Assembly (NCBI RefSeq): GCF_036032445.1
Contig: NZ_CP107932.1
Span: 1,180,501-1,244,500, forward strand
Length of the DNA: 64,000 bases
Origin: Nocardia sp. NBC_00416
GTDB lineage: Bacteria > Actinomycetota > Actinomycetes > Mycobacteriales > Mycobacteriaceae
Direction of reading: 5' to 3'
The notes below the pieces were generated by a model, which worked only from the letters and a program-made list of their open reading frames with translations, was not told the DNA's origin and made no database searches. How positions within the stretch are numbered: position 1 is the first letter of the stretch; every line of letters begins with the position of its first letter. Positions 25,850-36,580 of the stretch are shown here, one piece after another. A program made the translations under genes and the position numbers.

Positions 25850-28800
25850 GTGGATCGCATTCGACCGATGACCGGCGACGATCCCCTGCGAACCCGTCGC
25901 GAGCCGGACTCTTCCGTCGCGACGGAATCGGAGTCGGTCGGGACGGGGCTGGACGCGGCGGGGTTCGAGGATGCCGCGGAGATCGGTAGGGGCGGGTTCG
26001 GCGTCGTCTATCGCTGTACGCAGGAGTCGCTGGACCGGACGGTGGCGGTGAAGGTGCTGACCACCGACTCCGACCCGGACAATCGGGCCAGGTTCGTCCG
26101 GGAGCAGCAGGCGATGGGCCGGCTGACCGGGCACCCCAATATCGTCACCGTCCTCGCCGAGGGGGTCACCGACGCCGGTCGCCCCTACCTCGTGACGCCG
26201 TACTATCCGCTGGGCTCGCTGGAGGGGTGGATCCGGCGGCACGGGCCGCTGCCCGCCGAGGACGTCCTGCAGATCGGGGTGAAGATCGCCGGTGCGCTGG
26301 AGAGCGCGCACCGGCTCGACGTCGTGCACCGCGATGTGAAACCGGGGAACATATTGCTCACCGACTACGGCGAGCCCGCGTTGACCGATTTCGGCATCGC
26401 GCATATCGCGGGCGGTTTCCAGACGGCGGCCGGCACGGTCACCGGATCTCCGGCGTTCACCGCGCCCGAGGTGCTGGAGGGCGAACCGCCGACTCCCGGC
26501 GCCGATGTGTACGGACTGGGCGCGACGATGTTCTGCGCGCTCACCGGGCACGCCGCGTTCGAGCGTCGCAGTGGCGAGAAGATGGTGACCCAGTTCCTGC
26601 GGATAGCCACCCAGCCGCCCCCTGACCTGCGGGACCAAGGGGTCGCGACCGATATATCGGCACTGGTGGAATCGGCGATGAACCGCGACAGCGGCCGGCG
26701 TCCCTCCGCCTCGGCCCTCGGGGAAGAGATCCGGCAGGTGCAGCAGCGGCACGGGTATCCGGTCGGGGATATGGCGTTGCAGAACGGTTCGGATACCGAT
26801 ACCCCGGTGGAGAAACCGCGGAGGCCGCCGCAACGGCGGCCGGTCGGCGGGGACCGCACCGGAAACCTGCCCCTCGAGCTGACCAGTCTGGTGGATCGGC
26901 GGAGTGAGGCGGCGGAGGTGAAGAACCTGCTGTCCACCTCCCGGCTGGTGACGGTGGCCGGGATCGGCGGCGTCGGGAAAACGCGACTGGCGTTGCGGGC
27001 CGCGACGCAGGTGAAGCGGGATTTCGCGGACGGTGTGTGGTTGATCGATCTGACCGATGTGTCCGAGCGCGCGATATTGATCGATATCGTGGCGGCCACG
27101 GTGGGCGTGCGCGACGAATCTTCCCGGCCGCTGTTCGACGTGCTGGTGGAGTTCCTGTGTCCGCGGGAGATCCTGCTGGTGCTGGACAACTGCGAGCAGC
27201 TGGTGGCAGCCGTCGCCGAACTGGACGAGGCGTTGCTGCAAGCGTGTCCGGGTCTGCGCATTCTCGTCACCAGCCGGGAGCCACTGAACATCCCTGGGGA
27301 GGCCGTGCTGCGGCTGGCGCCGCTGACCGTGCCCGATCCGGGCCGTGAGCCCACGCTGCTGGGGTTGCCCCGCTTCGACGCGGTGACCCTGTTCGCCGAG
27401 CGGGCCGCGGCGGCGGTACCGGGATTCGAACTCGACGACGACAACAAGGGCGCGGTGGCTCGGATCTGTGCCAGGCTGGACGGTTTACCTCTCGCGATCG
27501 AACTGGCGGCCGCGCGAATGCGCACCATGTCGCCGCAGCAGATCTTGGCGCGGATGGATATCGGCAATCCGCTGCTCACCCGGTCCCGCCGGACCGCCCC
27601 GATGCGGCAGCAGACCCTGCGATTGTGCATGGACTGGAGTTACGACCTGTGCATGCCGGCCGAACAGCAGCTGTGGGCACAGCTGTCGGTGTTCGCCGCG
27701 AGCTGTGAACTGGACGCGGTGGAGGGTGTCTGCGATATCGATCCGGCGCCGCGCAGCCTGCTGGATGTGGTCTCGTCGCTGGTGGACAAGTCCATTCTGG
27801 TCAGCGAGGAATTCGGTACCGGCGTGCGCTTCCGGATGCTGGAGACACTGCGTGACTACGGCCGGCGGGAGCTACAGGAAGGCGGCCGGTACGGGGAGAT
27901 GCGCCGCCGCCACCAGCAGTGGTATCAACGGATGTGCCAGGACGCGGCGAACGGCTGGATCAGCGACCAGCAGCCCGCGTGGATCGCCCGGATCGCCCGC
28001 GAACAACCCAATCTGCGGGACGCGCTCGAGTACTGTCTGGCCGAGGACACCGAGGTCGCGGTCGACGCCGGGTTGCGGACCGCCGCCGGCCTGTACGAGT
28101 TCTGGAACTTTCGCGGTATGTACGGAGAGGGGCGTTCCTGGCTGGAGCGTGTCCTGGCCCGGCCCGGGGCCGGGTCGGCGGTGGCTCGTATCGAAGCGCT
28201 CTGCGCGGCGGCCAAGTTGGCGTCCTCGCACGGTGAGTTCCACGCGGCGACGACCCATCTCGCGGAAGCCCGGGCCCGCGCCGGACCCGATCTACCGGTG
28301 CTTACCCGGGCGCAGCTCGCCTACTCCGAGGGGCTGCTCGTATTGTCCCGCGGCGAATCCGAGAGTGCGTTCCGCTGGTTCGAACGAGTTGTCGAGCTGA
28401 CCGATTCGGAGCGGGTGAGTCAACTCAGGATGAGTGCGCTGACCCTCCTCGGCTGGGCCCACGAACTGGACGGTGACTCGGACCGCGCGAGTGAGTACTA
28501 CCGCGACGTGCTCTCGGTCACCGAGCCGAGTGGAGAGGTGCTCCATCGCGCGGCGGCTCTGCGCGGGCTGGGCGTCGCCGCGTGGCGACAGGGCGACCGG
28601 GATCGCGCCCAGCGGTTCCTCGCCGAGGCGTTGCGGGTCAACCAAGGGTTGGGCAGCACGGTGATCACCGTGTTCTGTCTCGAGGCCCTGGCCTGGACCG
28701 TCGATATCCCCGGGGGCGCCGAACGCGCGGCGGTGCTCATGGGCGCGGCGTGGGGTCAGTGGCCCGCGGGGGCCCAGATGACGACCGTCTTCCACAATTT

Positions 28801-29155
28801 GGCGCGCTTTCACAAGGAATGCGAGGACCGGGTGCGCGCGAGCCTGGGAGACCGCCGATTCGACACCGCGTACCAGCGGGGGCAGGCGATGAACATGGAC
28901 ACCGCCGTCGCCTACGCACTCGGTGAAGAGGCCGAAGAAGGGGCCGCCGGATCCGGCGCGGTACCGAAGTTGACCAAACGTGAGCGTCAGGTCGCCGATT
29001 TGGTGGCGCGCGGGCTCAGCAACAAGCAGATCGCCGCGAAACTGGTGATCTCCCAGCGCACCGCCCAGAGTCATGTCGAGCATATTCTGACCAAACTCGG
29101 ATTCACCTCGCGCGCGCAGATAGCGGCCTGGGTCGTGGAGAAGGCACAGCAGTGA
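25850..29155 (+). CDS. Ser/Thr protein kinase fused to STAND ATPase and LuxR HTH (PknK-like)
   Basis: 1101 residues. The kinase domain (about 40-300) has GRGGFGVVY, K68, HRDVKPGN (160-167) and DFG (180-182). A STAND/NB-ARC-like ATPase begins near 345 with Walker A GIGGVGKT (371-378) and LLVLDNCEQL. A helical TPR-like region follows. A LuxR HTH ends the protein (LTKRERQVADLVARGLSNKQ). The order and length match mycobacterial PknK, a kinase that also controls transcription. All kinase catalytic residues are present. It starts at GTG without a clear ribosome site; ATG at 25868 is an alternative. Confidence 0.9.
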   Translation: MDRIRPMTGDDPLRTRREPDSSVATESESVGTGLDAAGFEDAAEIGRGGFGVVYRCTQESLDRTVAVKVLTTDSDPDNRARFVREQQAMGRLTGHPNIVTVLAEGVTDAGRPYLVTPYYPLGSLEGWIRRHGPLPAEDVLQIGVKIAGALESAHRLDVVHRDVKPGNILLTDYGEPALTDFGIAHIAGGFQTAAGTVTGSPAFTAPEVLEGEPPTPGADVYGLGATMFCALTGHAAFERRSGEKMVTQFLRIATQPPPDLRDQGVATDISALVESAMNRDSGRRPSASALGEEIRQVQQRHGYPVGDMALQNGSDTDTPVEKPRRPPQRRPVGGDRTGNLPLELTSLVDRRSEAAEVKNLLSTSRLVTVAGIGGVGKTRLALRAATQVKRDFADGVWLIDLTDVSERAILIDIVAATVGVRDESSRPLFDVLVEFLCPREILLVLDNCEQLVAAVAELDEALLQACPGLRILVTSREPLNIPGEAVLRLAPLTVPDPGREPTLLGLPRFDAVTLFAERAAAAVPGFELDDDNKGAVARICARLDGLPLAIELAAARMRTMSPQQILARMDIGNPLLTRSRRTAPMRQQTLRLCMDWSYDLCMPAEQQLWAQLSVFAASCELDAVEGVCDIDPAPRSLLDVVSSLVDKSILVSEEFGTGVRFRMLETLRDYGRRELQEGGRYGEMRRRHQQWYQRMCQDAANGWISDQQPAWIARIAREQPNLRDALEYCLAEDTEVAVDAGLRTAAGLYEFWNFRGMYGEGRSWLERVLARPGAGSAVARIEALCAAAKLASSHGEFHAATTHLAEARARAGPDLPVLTRAQLAYSEGLLVLSRGESESAFRWFERVVELTDSERVSQLRMSALTLLGWAHELDGDSDRASEYYRDVLSVTEPSGEVLHRAAALRGLGVAAWRQGDRDRAQRFLAEALRVNQGLGSTVITVFCLEALAWTVDIPGGAERAAVLMGAAWGQWPAGAQMTTVFHNLARFHKECEDRVRASLGDRRFDTAYQRGQAMNMDTAVAYALGEEAEEGAAGSGAVPKLTKRERQVADLVARGLSNKQIAAKLVISQRTAQSHVEHILTKLGFTSRAQIAAWVVEKAQQ

Positions 29156-29306
29156 GGCCGGGTTCGCGCCGGCCCGGCGCCGCCCGACACGACGGCGGGC
29201 GATTCGCGGCCGATCGGCCCCGGGGGTTCGCGGTAATGTCCGGTCGGTGTGGTCGCCCGTCGCGTCCCCAGCCATCCGTTCGGTCCCGATTTTCCGGAGG
29301 TACGTG

Positions 29307-29660
29307 ATGTCACAGGCCATCGAGGGCATCGACCCCGCCGTCGCGCCCAGCGGTCCGGGTTGTGTGGAGTGCGAACAGGCGCAGGGCTGGTGGGTTCACC
29401 TGCGCCGCTGCGCCCAGTGCGGGCATATCGGATGCTGTGATTCCTCACCCGCGCAGCACGCGAGCGGACACTTCGCGGATACCGGGCACCCGTTCATCCG
29501 GAGTTTCGAGCCGGGCGAGGCGTGGTTCTGGAATTTCCGTACCGGCGAGATGATCGCCGACGGTCCGGAACTCGCTGCGCCGCAGCATCATCCGGAGGCT
29601 CAGACGGTGCCGGGCCCGCGAGATCGGGTGCCGAGCGATTGGCGAGAACACATCCACTGA
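29307..29660 (+). CDS. UBP-type zinc finger protein
   Basis: 117 residues. A ZnF-UBP fold is visible: CVECEQAQGWWVHLRRCAQCGHIGCCD, key parts CVECE, RRCAQCGHIGCCDSS, then QHASGHFADTGHPFIRSFEPGEAWFW. In eukaryotes this domain binds the ubiquitin C-terminus. Actinobacteria have short stand-alone versions, often next to oxidoreductases, whose function is unknown. The ATG has CCGGAGG upstream. It lies between the kinase and furA on the same strand, with about 150 bases before it. Confidence 0.85.
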   Translation: MSQAIEGIDPAVAPSGPGCVECEQAQGWWVHLRRCAQCGHIGCCDSSPAQHASGHFADTGHPFIRSFEPGEAWFWNFRTGEMIADGPELAAPQHHPEAQTVPGPRDRVPSDWREHIH

Positions 29661-29715
29661 GGTCACCGGCTTCGGGCCGCCGATATCTCGAGCGCGGCCG
29701 CACCACGGCATATGT

Positions 29716-29750
29716 TTGACTCGTTCCAGAAAACGGACGAGACTTGCCCT
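29716..29750 (+). promoter_or_regulatory. Probable leaderless furA-katG promoter
   Basis: TTGACT at 29716-29721, a 17-base spacer and GAGACT at 29739-29744 place the expected transcript start on the GTG at 29751. Leaderless furA transcripts with FurA autoregulation at this site are known from mycobacteria and streptomycetes. The -10 match is weak. AT-rich sequence around 29709-29735 could be the FurA site. Confidence 0.5.
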
Positions 29751-30182
29751 GTGCAGACGGCCATGGAATTCCAGCAGATGCTGCGGGGAGTTTCACTGCG
29801 CGTGACGGCGCCGCGTGTCGCGGTGCTGAGCGCGGTGCACGATCACCCGCATGCCGATACGGATTCGATCATCCGCGTAGTGCGGTCCCGTCTCTCGGCG
29901 GTATCGCACCAGGCCGTCTACGACTCGTTGCGCACGCTCACCGCCGCCGGACTGCTCCGCTGTATTCAGCCGTCCGGTTCCGTGGCCCGTTACGAGGCCC
30001 GGGTCGGCGACAATCACCACCATGTCGTTTGCCGGGCGTGCGGTTCGATCGCCGATGTCGATTGCGCCGTCGGCGAGTCCCCGTGCCTGACCGCGTCCGA
30101 TGACCACGGTTACTCGATCGACGAGGCCGAGGTCATCTACTGGGGCGTGTGCCCCGCGTGCGCGGCCGCGCACGCCGATTGA
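29751..30182 (+). CDS. furA: Fur-family regulator FurA
   Basis: 143 residues from [26 protein letters not shown] is the HTH region; [45 protein letters not shown] contains the recognition helix and the HHH metal-binding stretch, and VCRACG with VCPACAAAH supplies structural zinc cysteines. It is very close to mycobacterial FurA, which represses furA-katG and senses peroxide. The upstream ATG at 29712 overlaps the promoter, so GTG 29751 or ATG 29763 is preferred. It lies 39 bases before katG. Confidence 0.92.
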   Translation: MQTAMEFQQMLRGVSLRVTAPRVAVLSAVHDHPHADTDSIIRVVRSRLSAVSHQAVYDSLRTLTAAGLLRCIQPSGSVARYEARVGDNHHHVVCRACGSIADVDCAVGESPCLTASDDHGYSIDEAEVIYWGVCPACAAAHAD

Positions 30183-32453
<2,271 letters not shown>

Positions 32454-32467
32454 TCCGTCTCGACCGA

Positions 32468-32496
32468 ACCGGGCCGGCCCTCGTGGCCGGCCCGGT
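32468..32496 (+). terminator. Terminator of furA-katG
   Basis: ACCGGGCCGGCC, a 5-base loop and GGCCGGCCCGGT form a perfect 12-base GC stem starting 15 bases after the katG stop. It lacks a U-run, as is usual for actinomycete terminators. Confidence 0.75.
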
Positions 32497-32682
32497 GTCG
32501 TTTCGGGGGCCTGTCGCCGGGTATGTGCTGAACATTCCGTTCGATCATGAAGGAGGCGGGGGTGGCCGAATCACCGGCCACGACAGTTGGTTCCAGGTCA
32601 GGGCGGTTTTCGTCCAGCCCGGGGCCTGCGCGTGGCGGGTCTGTGCTGCCCGGTGGTCCGTTTCCGTGCGAGGAGAGAACCG

Positions 32683-33501
32683 ATGTTCGAGATTTCCACA
32701 GCCAGGCCGGCCTCGGTCGCGAACCGGCTCGGGCGCAATCGCGTATTCGAGCGTCTCGCCCGCACCGGCTTCGTGATGGCCGGGGTCGTGCACGTGCTGA
32801 TCGGATATCTGGCAGTGCGTATCGCATCGGGGGGTGGTGGCGCCACCGACCAGTCCGGTGCGATGGGCGAGCTGGCGGCCGAACCCGGTGGTGTCCTCGT
32901 GCTGGGCGGCGGCGTGGCGGCCTTCGCGTTCATGGCACTCTGGCGGCTCGCGGAGGCAGTGCTGGGGAAGAACTCTCCCGGCGGCGCGCAGGGGAGCGCG
33001 TCGGCAGTGTTACACCGGGCCAAGGCGTTCGCGGTCGCGCTCGTCTATTTCGGCTATGCGATCACCGCGTTCGGCTTCGCCCGTGGCAGCGGTAGGTCGA
33101 GCAGCGGTCAGAGCGCCGGGCTGTCGGCGCGACTGATGCAGAGTACCGGGGGCACGATCGTCCTCGTCGTCGCCGGGCTCGTCCTCGTCGCCGTGGGCGG
33201 CTATCACCTGTACAAGGGCGTCACGCGCAAATTCGTCGAAGAACTGCGCACCCACAACTCCCTGCTGCGCCGGATCGGAACTGTCGGGTACACCAGCAAG
33301 GGGCTCGCCATCGCGGGCGTCGGCGTTCTGGTGATCGTCGCGGTGAACCAGTCCGACCCCGGCAAAGCCGGTGGTCTCGACGCCGCCCTGAAAACGCTGG
33401 GCGCGCAACCGTACGGCCCGGTCCTCCTGGTCGCCGCAGGCCTCGGTATCGCCACCTACGGTCTCTACGATTTCGCGTGTGCCCGATACGCCGAGATGTG
33501 A
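32683..33501 (+). CDS. DUF1206 integral membrane protein
   Basis: 272 residues with six membrane segments arranged as three repeated two-helix units (VFERLARTGFVMAGVVHVLIGY, AKAFAVALVYFGYAITAFGFA and RRIGTVGYTSKGLAIAGVGVL begin them). Each unit carries an aromatic-glycine pattern typical of DUF1206. Function is unknown. The ATG has AGGAGAGAA upstream. It has its own promoter region after the katG terminator and may be co-regulated with stress genes; that is a guess. Confidence 0.85.
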   Translation: MFEISTARPASVANRLGRNRVFERLARTGFVMAGVVHVLIGYLAVRIASGGGGATDQSGAMGELAAEPGGVLVLGGGVAAFAFMALWRLAEAVLGKNSPGGAQGSASAVLHRAKAFAVALVYFGYAITAFGFARGSGRSSSGQSAGLSARLMQSTGGTIVLVVAGLVLVAVGGYHLYKGVTRKFVEELRTHNSLLRRIGTVGYTSKGLAIAGVGVLVIVAVNQSDPGKAGGLDAALKTLGAQPYGPVLLVAAGLGIATYGLYDFACARYAEM

Positions 33502-33608
33502 CCGGGCGCGCCGTCCCGGCACGGGTACGCCGTGCTCTCAGCGACCCGAGCCGGGCGGCTCCGCCGTTCGTGCAGCCGGAAGTCGTCCGGAATCAGCAAT
33601 CAAGAAAC

Positions 33609-34109
33609 TCACAGTTGCGCTATTGATAATCCCGGGGCCGCGACCGGGCGCTCCGGAACATGATCCTTCCGCAACGGAACAACTGGTCCCGCACCCTCGC
33701 GAATACCGTAGTGCAGCGTCCAGCCGAACGGCATCAGATGCACTCGCTCGCCGTACTCCTCCAAGCGCTCGGTCAATTCCGACACGATATCGAGAGTATC
33801 GGCCACATGTTCCAGGACATCCCGGGATCCGTGCACCGCCGTGCCCCGATCGGTTCCTCGCGCGTGCCCCGGAACGCCGTGGACGATGAAGTACGACGAA
33901 CCGTGCGCGGCGCCCACCCGCCTGATCTTGTGCAATACCTCGGAATCCGGAGACCGGTCCCCGGATTCCACGACTACGCGCACCAGCATGCACTCGAAGA
34001 AGACTCGCGACGCCCCGATCGCCGGTACGTCCAGCGCAATTCCGCACGGCCCGGGAAACAGGGGCGTGTATTCGAAGCAGTGCCAGAAACTCCCGTACAC
34101 ACGCATCAT
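33609..34109 (-). CDS. Stand-alone ThrRS-editing-like domain (archaeal type)
   Basis: 166 residues. FEYTP near the N-terminus, then FECMLVRVVVESGDR, a central VLEHVADTLDIVSELTERL helix and RVHLMPFGWTLHY follow the order of the archaeal ThrRS N-terminal editing domain (DTD fold), which removes serine from tRNA-Thr. The final motif in archaea reads PFGYYK, with catalytic Tyr and Lys; here PFGWTL lacks both. It is not fused to a synthetase. It may be a repurposed hydrolase or tRNA/amino-acid-binding protein. The family call rests on motif order, not on an alignment. Confidence 0.6.
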   Translation of the reverse strand: MMRVYGSFWHCFEYTPLFPGPCGIALDVPAIGASRVFFECMLVRVVVESGDRSPDSEVLHKIRRVGAAHGSSYFIVHGVPGHARGTDRGTAVHGSRDVLEHVADTLDIVSELTERLEEYGERVHLMPFGWTLHYGIREGAGPVVPLRKDHVPERPVAAPGLSIAQL

Positions 34110-34367
34110 GATCTCTCAGCCGAATCATTATCCGTCGAAGTGCTCTCGCGAGGAGTCCATCGTGCCCGGGGTCCCGCTCGCGGCCCACCGCCCGATGCGG
34201 CAGTCTCGGCAGCAGCGGTGCTCACCTCGAAATACGGGCCGACCTGCGGGTGGGTAATCCGGACGCGAGTCGTCGTACCGGCCCGCCGGTTGCTTCCCGG
34301 CGAACCTGTGTTGCGCACGCGCGCAGGGAACGGATCACCCGAGGCGGAGGGCCGGTCGGCAGGCCGG

Positions 34368-35192
34368 TCAGCGGGATGGCTCATGCTGCCGCAGAAAGTC
34401 GTCCATCAGCGTGTTCACGCGGCCGGGCACTTCGAGGGCGACCAGATGCGCGGCATCCTCCACGAACATCAGCCGCGCCGCCGGGATGGCACGCGCCATA
34501 TCCTCGACCTCGGCGGGCGGGAAGGTCGCGTCCTCGCGGCCACCGATGACCAATGTGGGGGTCCTGATCTGTGCGAGGAGGCCGCGTTGGTCGGGCCGGT
34601 GCACGACGACGCTGCGTACCGCGGGCGCCACCGAACCGACGTCGTTGGCGCGCACCGTCCGTAGCGTGTGCTCGACCACGTCCGGCCGGGTCGCCAGCGA
34701 CGTGGGCCCGAGGAACGCGGTGAGGGCGGGGCGAGTGAGAGGTGGCTGGAACCCGCCGCGCATACGAGCGAGGACGAGTAGGGCGCTGTATTCGAGGCGC
34801 TGTCGCATTCGGGCCGGCGAGGCGGTGCCGTTCATCAGAATGCTGGTCAGTACTCGCTCCGGGTAGAGCGCACTGAAGGTCGCGCCGATCATCGCGCCCC
34901 AGGAGTTGCCGACGATATGCGCGCGCTCGGCGCCGACCGCGTCGAGGATCTGGAGCAGGCATCGGGCGCATTCGTCGAAGGTGAACATCCGGTCGAGCCG
35001 CGCGCTCGCGCCGTGGCCGGGCGGGTCGACCGCGATGGTGGTGTATCGCGGTGCGAAATGAGCGACCTGCGCGTCCCAGAGCGTGTGGTCCATGAGCAGG
35101 CTCGGCCACAGGAGCATGGCCGGCCCGGTTCCGGCGACCCGGACCCGCAGCGTGCCCAGGTCGGTGGCAACATCGCGGTCGGTCGCGCTCAT
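34368..35192 (-). CDS. Alpha/beta hydrolase
   Basis: 274 residues. The nucleophile elbow is GNSWGAMIG (G-x-S-x-G), the acid lies in the VIGGREDATFPP region and the histidine in EDAAHLVALEVP. IAVDPPGHGAS precedes the elbow. It resembles 3-oxoadipate enol-lactonase or general esterase/lyase types. The substrate is unknown. It may share a transcript with the upstream DUF4254 gene (91-base gap). The 258 bases after it (34110-34367) hold no gene I can support. Confidence 0.85.
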   Translation of the reverse strand: MSATDRDVATDLGTLRVRVAGTGPAMLLWPSLLMDHTLWDAQVAHFAPRYTTIAVDPPGHGASARLDRMFTFDECARCLLQILDAVGAERAHIVGNSWGAMIGATFSALYPERVLTSILMNGTASPARMRQRLEYSALLVLARMRGGFQPPLTRPALTAFLGPTSLATRPDVVEHTLRTVRANDVGSVAPAVRSVVVHRPDQRGLLAQIRTPTLVIGGREDATFPPAEVEDMARAIPAARLMFVEDAAHLVALEVPGRVNTLMDDFLRQHEPSR

Positions 35193-35283
35193 TTCGGTAC
35201 TCCCTGGTCGGTCGGCGGGTACGGCCGACCCTCGTTGTCCGGGCCGAGACGCCGCATTCTGATGAGCGGTCGGTGGGGCGACG

Positions 35284-35724
35284 CTATTCGCAGGGAAGGC
35301 GGCATCGTCCGGTCTCGATATCGAGTAGCAGATCGCGATAGGCGATCTCCAGCTCGGCCAGCCGGGTCCATTCGGTGTGCATGCGCTCACCCGCTGGATC
35401 GTCGTGCCGCAGCAGGTGGAATGCCCGGGCGGCGCCGGCCGCGATCGTATCGATGAGTTCGCCCAGGCTGCGCTCGTGCACCCGGGCGCCCGCGACGGGC
35501 GCCGGCAGGTGCTGAGAACCCCACGCGTTGATCTCGGCGATCAGTTGCCGTCTGCGGGACTGCGCGAGATCCTCGGCGGACATCGACTCGGGGCTGTAGG
35601 ACTCCGACAATTCCGAGGCGAGCCTACAGACAGGTCCTCGAGCGTTCCGGCCGCCGAGCGCGCGCAGTAGTTCGGTCGCGCTGGGTAGATCCGATGTACC
35701 GGCTCGGTGCTGCGAGCGCCGCAT
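35284..35724 (-). CDS. DUF4254 domain protein
   Basis: 146 residues, mostly helical. AQSRRRQLIAEINAWGSQHL, HERSLGELIDTIAAGAARAFHLLRHD (key part SLGELIDTIAAGAARAF) and LAELEIAYRDLLLDIETGRCRLP match the actinobacterial DUF4254 pattern. Function unknown. The ATG with a GGGGG run six bases upstream was chosen over an in-frame ATG 18 codons earlier. Upstream, 35725-35938 shows no clear gene. Confidence 0.75.
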   Translation of the reverse strand: MRRSQHRAGTSDLPSATELLRALGGRNARGPVCRLASELSESYSPESMSAEDLAQSRRRQLIAEINAWGSQHLPAPVAGARVHERSLGELIDTIAAGAARAFHLLRHDDPAGERMHTEWTRLAELEIAYRDLLLDIETGRCRLPCE

Positions 35725-35938
35725 GATTGGCCCCCTAGAAGGCGGAATGCCGACCTGTGAGGCGGCTGGGCAGCACAATCGTAGGATGCGGCGGAGGGCG
35801 TCGCCTATGTCCTCCCGTCATGAAACGTCGGAGCGTTCTGGTGCTCGGCGCACAAATGCGTCGGCGGCGCGGCCCGCCACCGCTGAACGGGCGGGTAATG
35901 GCCGGAGCGGGCCCGGTCGGAGGTGCGGCGCGGTCCAC

Positions 35939-36511
35939 TCACGTGTTCCGCTCGGCTGCCTCGTCCGGCCGCTCGTCCTCTCGTGGCCCGCCGGCCGGGA
36001 ACAGGATCGGGCTCAGGAGATACTGTGCGCGCTCCGGGGTGGGCGAATTCCGCAGGTGCGGAAGGATTGCCGCGCGCAGGTCGTCGATCAGACCCGCGAC
36101 CTCATCGGGTGCGAGCCAGATCGCGTGTTGCCGATAGCCGACCAGGTCGGCGGCGGGGTCGGCGGTGTCGCGATCGAGGTAGGTGTTGAATTCGGCCAGC
36201 AGGGTGGCCATGGCGGCGGCGAAGATTGCGCGATGATCCGCGCGCGTCGCGGCGGCGGCGGTGTGGGCGTCGACGACCGCGCGGGCCGGGCGGAGGCGGT
36301 AGGTGCGCTCGACCGCGCCGCGTACCCGGTGTTCGTCGGCGACCTCGAGAATGCCCGCGGTGACCAGTATTTCGACGTGCCGGTACACCGTCGCCTTCGA
36401 TACGTCGGGCAGGCGGTCGCACAACTGGCGGGTCGTGCAGGCCTGTCCGCCGGACAAGCGGTGAACGATCCGCAACCGCACCGGGTGTGCCAGCAGCTCC
36501 AAGGTATCCAC
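35939..36511 (-). CDS. ArsR-like winged-helix regulator
   Basis: 190 residues. The wHTH covers about 5-85 (LELLAHPVRLRIVHRL, CTTRQLCDRLPDVSKATVYRHVEIL). A helical C-terminal domain follows, ending in an acidic tail. No ArsR metal-binding cysteine motif (ELCVCDL) is present, so it probably senses an organic ligand or protein. It starts at GTG. It is divergent from a hydrolase gene 69 bases away, and a short dyad, TCACCAGTGA (36524-36533), lies between them and could be its operator. Confidence 0.85.
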   Translation of the reverse strand: MDTLELLAHPVRLRIVHRLSGGQACTTRQLCDRLPDVSKATVYRHVEILVTAGILEVADEHRVRGAVERTYRLRPARAVVDAHTAAAATRADHRAIFAAAMATLLAEFNTYLDRDTADPAADLVGYRQHAIWLAPDEVAGLIDDLRAAILPHLRNSPTPERAQYLLSPILFPAGGPREDERPDEAAERNT

Positions 36512-36580
36512 AGCACAATGATCTCACCAGTGATACCTTTCTCAAATCTAAGAATGTTGGCGGGTCGATGTGGAGGTCAG

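Noticed and set aside
34106..34384. 92-codon minus-strand frame between the hydrolase and the editing-domain gene
   Set aside because: Low-complexity Pro/Arg/Ser composition, overlaps the hydrolase end, no ribosome site.
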